Position numbers and translations under genes: made by a program. Under the pieces are notes generated by a model. It did not search any database. It was not told the DNA's origin and saw only the letters and a list, made by a program, of their open reading frames with translations. Positions 61,495 to 64,000 of a stretch of DNA of 64,000 nucleotides are shown in pieces (the stretch's first letter is position 1; each line of letters begins with the position of its first letter). Source of the stretch: Hydractinia symbiolongicarpus (Eukaryota > Cnidaria > Hydrozoa > Anthoathecata > Hydractiniidae); NCBI RefSeq assembly GCF_029227915.1, contig NC_079881.1, forward strand, positions 18,389,501 to 18,453,500. The letters are read 5' to 3'.

Positions 61495-62281
61495 TTCTAT
61501 GATTTTTGATCTGACAGTGAAAAACACACCAAAACAACGTCCTAAATAATAATGGTAATGAAATGAAGATACATTAAGAAAACAATGTAAGGAGAGCAAC
61601 ATTACATACCATAAATACATCCACAGTAACCAATCCATATAAACTGGTTCTTCTTACCTAGAAGGTTAGGCTGACACCCACGTAGCAGCCTTTACAATAC
61701 AATATTAACATCCCAAATAATAATGGGTATGAAATGAAGATACATTACCTAAAAGGCTGAGATAATAAACGCAAGCTATACAATATAATACTAATGGTCT
61801 ATTCAATGCTCTGACATTCTCGTACTTCTTGTTACAGGGATTCCTACGCATACCTCGCCAACATTAAAACCTTTGTTAATTCAAAAATTATTCATACTGC
61901 GAATTATTAAACTAATAGACTCTAAGAAGTTATCCACATGCATACTAATAGACTCTAAGAAGTTATCCACATGCATACTTGCCCTTTCATAGTTGTGGCA
62001 AATCTAAGAGGTTCAGGTAACCCATCTTAATCCAGGAAGGTAATGCGACAGTTACTTAATTGTGGTAGAAAACATAATACTTACTGTTTAGGATGACACA
62101 GCGGTCTCAAACTATTATGTTCTTCTGTGCCTAAATTAGTTAAAATAGGTTAAATTTGACAGCTTAATGGCGAGCATCTTCCATTAGAAACATACCATTG
62201 TCTCGAAGAGTTATTGATAAGACAATAGTGACTGCTTGCTCGTCGTCTTCCATGTCTACATCTTAATAGTACATATCAAAG
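61495..62281 (-). pseudogene. Rac-like GTPase relic, paralogue F (exons 3, 4 and start of 5)
   Basis: Exon 3 (62281-62196, 86 bases) reads FDMYY, then a stop, then DVDMEDDEQAVTI. Exon 4 (62130-62085) reads TEEHNSLRPLCHPK and is one base short of the 47 in functional copies. Exon 5 begins at 61541 with DVVLVCFSLSDQKS and ends within about 50 bases. Exons 1 and 2 were not found. It is clearly dead and most like paralogues D and E. Confidence 0.8.
61900..61980. repeat. Short tandem duplication, ~36 bases x2
   Basis: The word actaatagactctaagaagt followed by tatccacatgcat occurs twice in succession at 61912-61978. Confidence 0.85.
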
Positions 62282-62369
62282 CTTAAACATAATTATCTTG
62301 TTCATTAAATACCTCATACCATGTTTAGATATCATTGTTGCTTGATTTGTCATCTACAATGTTCTTAGA

Positions 62370-63400
62370 AGCTTCTGTACGAGTGCTGTGATTTCAGGGA
62401 TTGATGTTCTTTATTAATTACATTTTTGATTTTGATGTTTAGGGGAGGGAAGGTCGTTAAACTTAGACGTCGGATTTGACGGTAATTGTACACTTTCTTA
62501 TTTGCGAGTCATCTCTTAAAAGTCTGGACACTTTTTAAGTAGCTATTACACTTTCTGTTTAGTCAATTACAATGTTTGGTATAAGAAAGTAAAGTGCGTT
62601 GCGATTTTTTTTTAGAATTTCAAATCTCAGAGTATTTTACGAACATATTTTTATATTGCTTGGAAACAAACGAAAGACTGTTACGCTTACCAAAGATAAA
62701 TACTAATACGCTGTAATGTAGTAAATTATTTGTATAGCATTTTAACCCTTTTTTGATGATTGTTTTTAGACTTGAAGATGGATTCATATATCCGAAATAT
62801 AATGTTCAAAAAGTAAAAATCATTGCCGGTTAATTCATTCTGATATAATGCCACATTGGTTTTGACTTCAAAAACAGAGTGTATTTGGTTGTATTATTTA
62901 GGATTTGATGAATAACTTCTAAATGATGGGCTAATAAGTGCAAATTCATTTAGCAGTTGCAAGCAAACAAGCAAAGCGTGCTCGTCTGTAGGACTTTGAC
63001 TCTGATGTCAGAGCCACGTATTTGACAGTCCAAATGTCATAAAAAGGCACTTAGAGGATTTGACTTGGTATTTCCACTGTCAGTATAAGTATAGAAATTT
63101 CGAATAAAGCAAAAATTAAATAATCCTACAAATACAAACACACAGAAATAGGTAAACAAAACAGTTTTGACTGTTCTCCATATGCGTTTTGTGGTTGCCT
63201 CCTACCCGGATGACATTTTCCATTCTAAGATTTGTTGTTGGAATCGAAAATATTTAGCTAGTGTTCCAATATTGCAGCACCAAGAAAGCATTAGTATTCT
63301 GTTCACTCGTTGAAAGATGATGTAGTGCATTAAATACTTTGGTAAAATATAGCGTGCATGACGTAATAAGAGTGAAAAAGTTCTTCATTTTGTATTGTAG
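62370..63400. repeat. Duplicated receptor 3' flank, copy 5
   Basis: It parallels copy 3 (57060-58160) over most of its length, including ttctaaatgatgggctaata, gcaaagcgtgctcgtctgta and cactcgttgaaagatgatgt. It adjoins the receptor at 63402. Confidence 0.75.
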
Positions 63401-63401
63401 G

Positions 63402-64000
63402 TTACGCCACACTAGAAGGTGTAGATTGATTTAAAGAATCACTTTTAACAACAGCGATGTTCCGTAATACTGTTAAATTATCCGAAGCCATTAAAGGAAA
63501 ACGTTTGCAACGGAGGTAATGGAGCGCTACATCTCTTAGTGGTTTATTGAAGAAAACGTAAATCAGAGGATCAACAATGAAACCACAGATCAACAAAATT
63601 TCAATAAGAATGCCAAACGTGACAGTTTCTGTTTGACCATCCATCACTAACAGCCATAGGTTAATAGATCTCGGCAGAGATGAAAAAATGATGAAAGTAA
63701 TCACGATCAAAAATGGTACGACAAATTGTTTAGAATTTGTAACTTTCTCCATCTTGGATTTTGCTTGGAATGTTTTTCTTCGTCTTTTTAAATAGAGACA
63801 AATTATACCATAAACCACTGTAGCCATGATAATATAAACTACATTTAGAACTATCAAAATTATGAAATACTCTATATGAAAGTCCAAAAAAAGTAAGGGT
63901 AATCCTATTATCGTGCTAACAATCCAAGCTGCAATTATGACTTTCATCAATCGAATTTTCGTGACAACGTAATTATATCTGACGTGCAAAGGAATGCAAA
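63402..64000 (-). CDS. Orphan class A seven-helix receptor, cut by the right edge
   Basis: Open from the window edge (end of helix 3) to the stop at 63402. It has CIPLHVRYNYVVTKIRL after the DRF position, helices 4-7, DPLIYVFFNKPLRD and a tail ending SLNQSTPSSVA. It differs from the two complete copies in loop 2 (LDFHIEYFIIL instead of EDLEGEYYV, shortened) and around helix 6-7 (MDGQTETVTFGI), the parts expected to face a ligand. The first ~105 residues lie outside the window. Confidence 0.85.
   Translation of the reverse strand, partial: CIPLHVRYNYVVTKIRLMKVIIAAWIVSTIIGLPLLFLDFHIEYFIILIVLNVVYIIMATVVYGIICLYLKRRRKTFQAKSKMEKVTNSKQFVVPFLIVITFIIFSSLPRSINLWLLVMDGQTETVTFGILIEILLICGFIVDPLIYVFFNKPLRDVALHYLRCKRFPLMASDNLTVLRNIAVVKSDSLNQSTPSSVA

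Overview
The window is AT-rich eukaryotic DNA with short phased exons, canonical GT/AG introns, dense transposon debris and compact intergenic spaces. The gene families (ABCA transporter, Rac GTPases, short intronless class A receptors), the repeat types and probable splice acceptors placed just before start codons suggest an early-branching animal, most likely a hydrozoan cnidarian. That assignment is inference; no marker gene here settles it.

Layout: 1-8857 (minus) holds eleven exons of an ABCA-subfamily ABC transporter that runs off the left edge. 8.9-18.7 kb is mostly repeats: a decayed non-LTR retrotransposon (10.15-11.6 kb), a ten-copy minisatellite (11.95-12.44 kb), a tRNA-headed SINE and small inverted-repeat elements. 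18.7-25.5 kb (minus) is an intact five-exon Rac GTPase (192 aa) with a second complete terminal exon 2.3 kb downstream that could be used alternatively. 28-44 kb (minus) is a tandem array of divergent Rac-derived genes with the same five-exon architecture. Two are intact (28.1-31.7 and 41.8-43.9 kb), two are nearly intact with one lesion each (33.2-34.8 and 35.5-36.9 kb), one is clearly broken (39.2-40.6 kb) and one is a last-exon relic (38.3-38.6 kb). Further fragments lie at 56.3 and 61.5-62.3 kb. 44.4-64 kb carries a family of intronless seven-helix receptors (two complete, one deleted, one cut by the window edge) within duplicated flanking blocks. These are interrupted by a C2H2 zinc-finger relic (45.75-46.3 kb), a SINE, and a decayed Helitron with an adjacent RPA-like gene (49.8-54.8 kb).

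The most interesting content is the Rac array. The paralogues keep exon phases, the TKLD motif and C-terminal CAAX boxes. They have lost the DTAGQ switch II motif, and four of the five whose P-loop exon can be read share a P-loop Lys-to-Arg change. They look like lineage-specific, membrane-targeted pseudo-GTPases derived from the neighbouring canonical Rac. A similar sequence box recurs about 150-330 bases upstream of the start codon in four of the paralogues, suggesting shared regulation. All exon boundaries were derived by eye from splice consensus, reading phase and comparison between copies.
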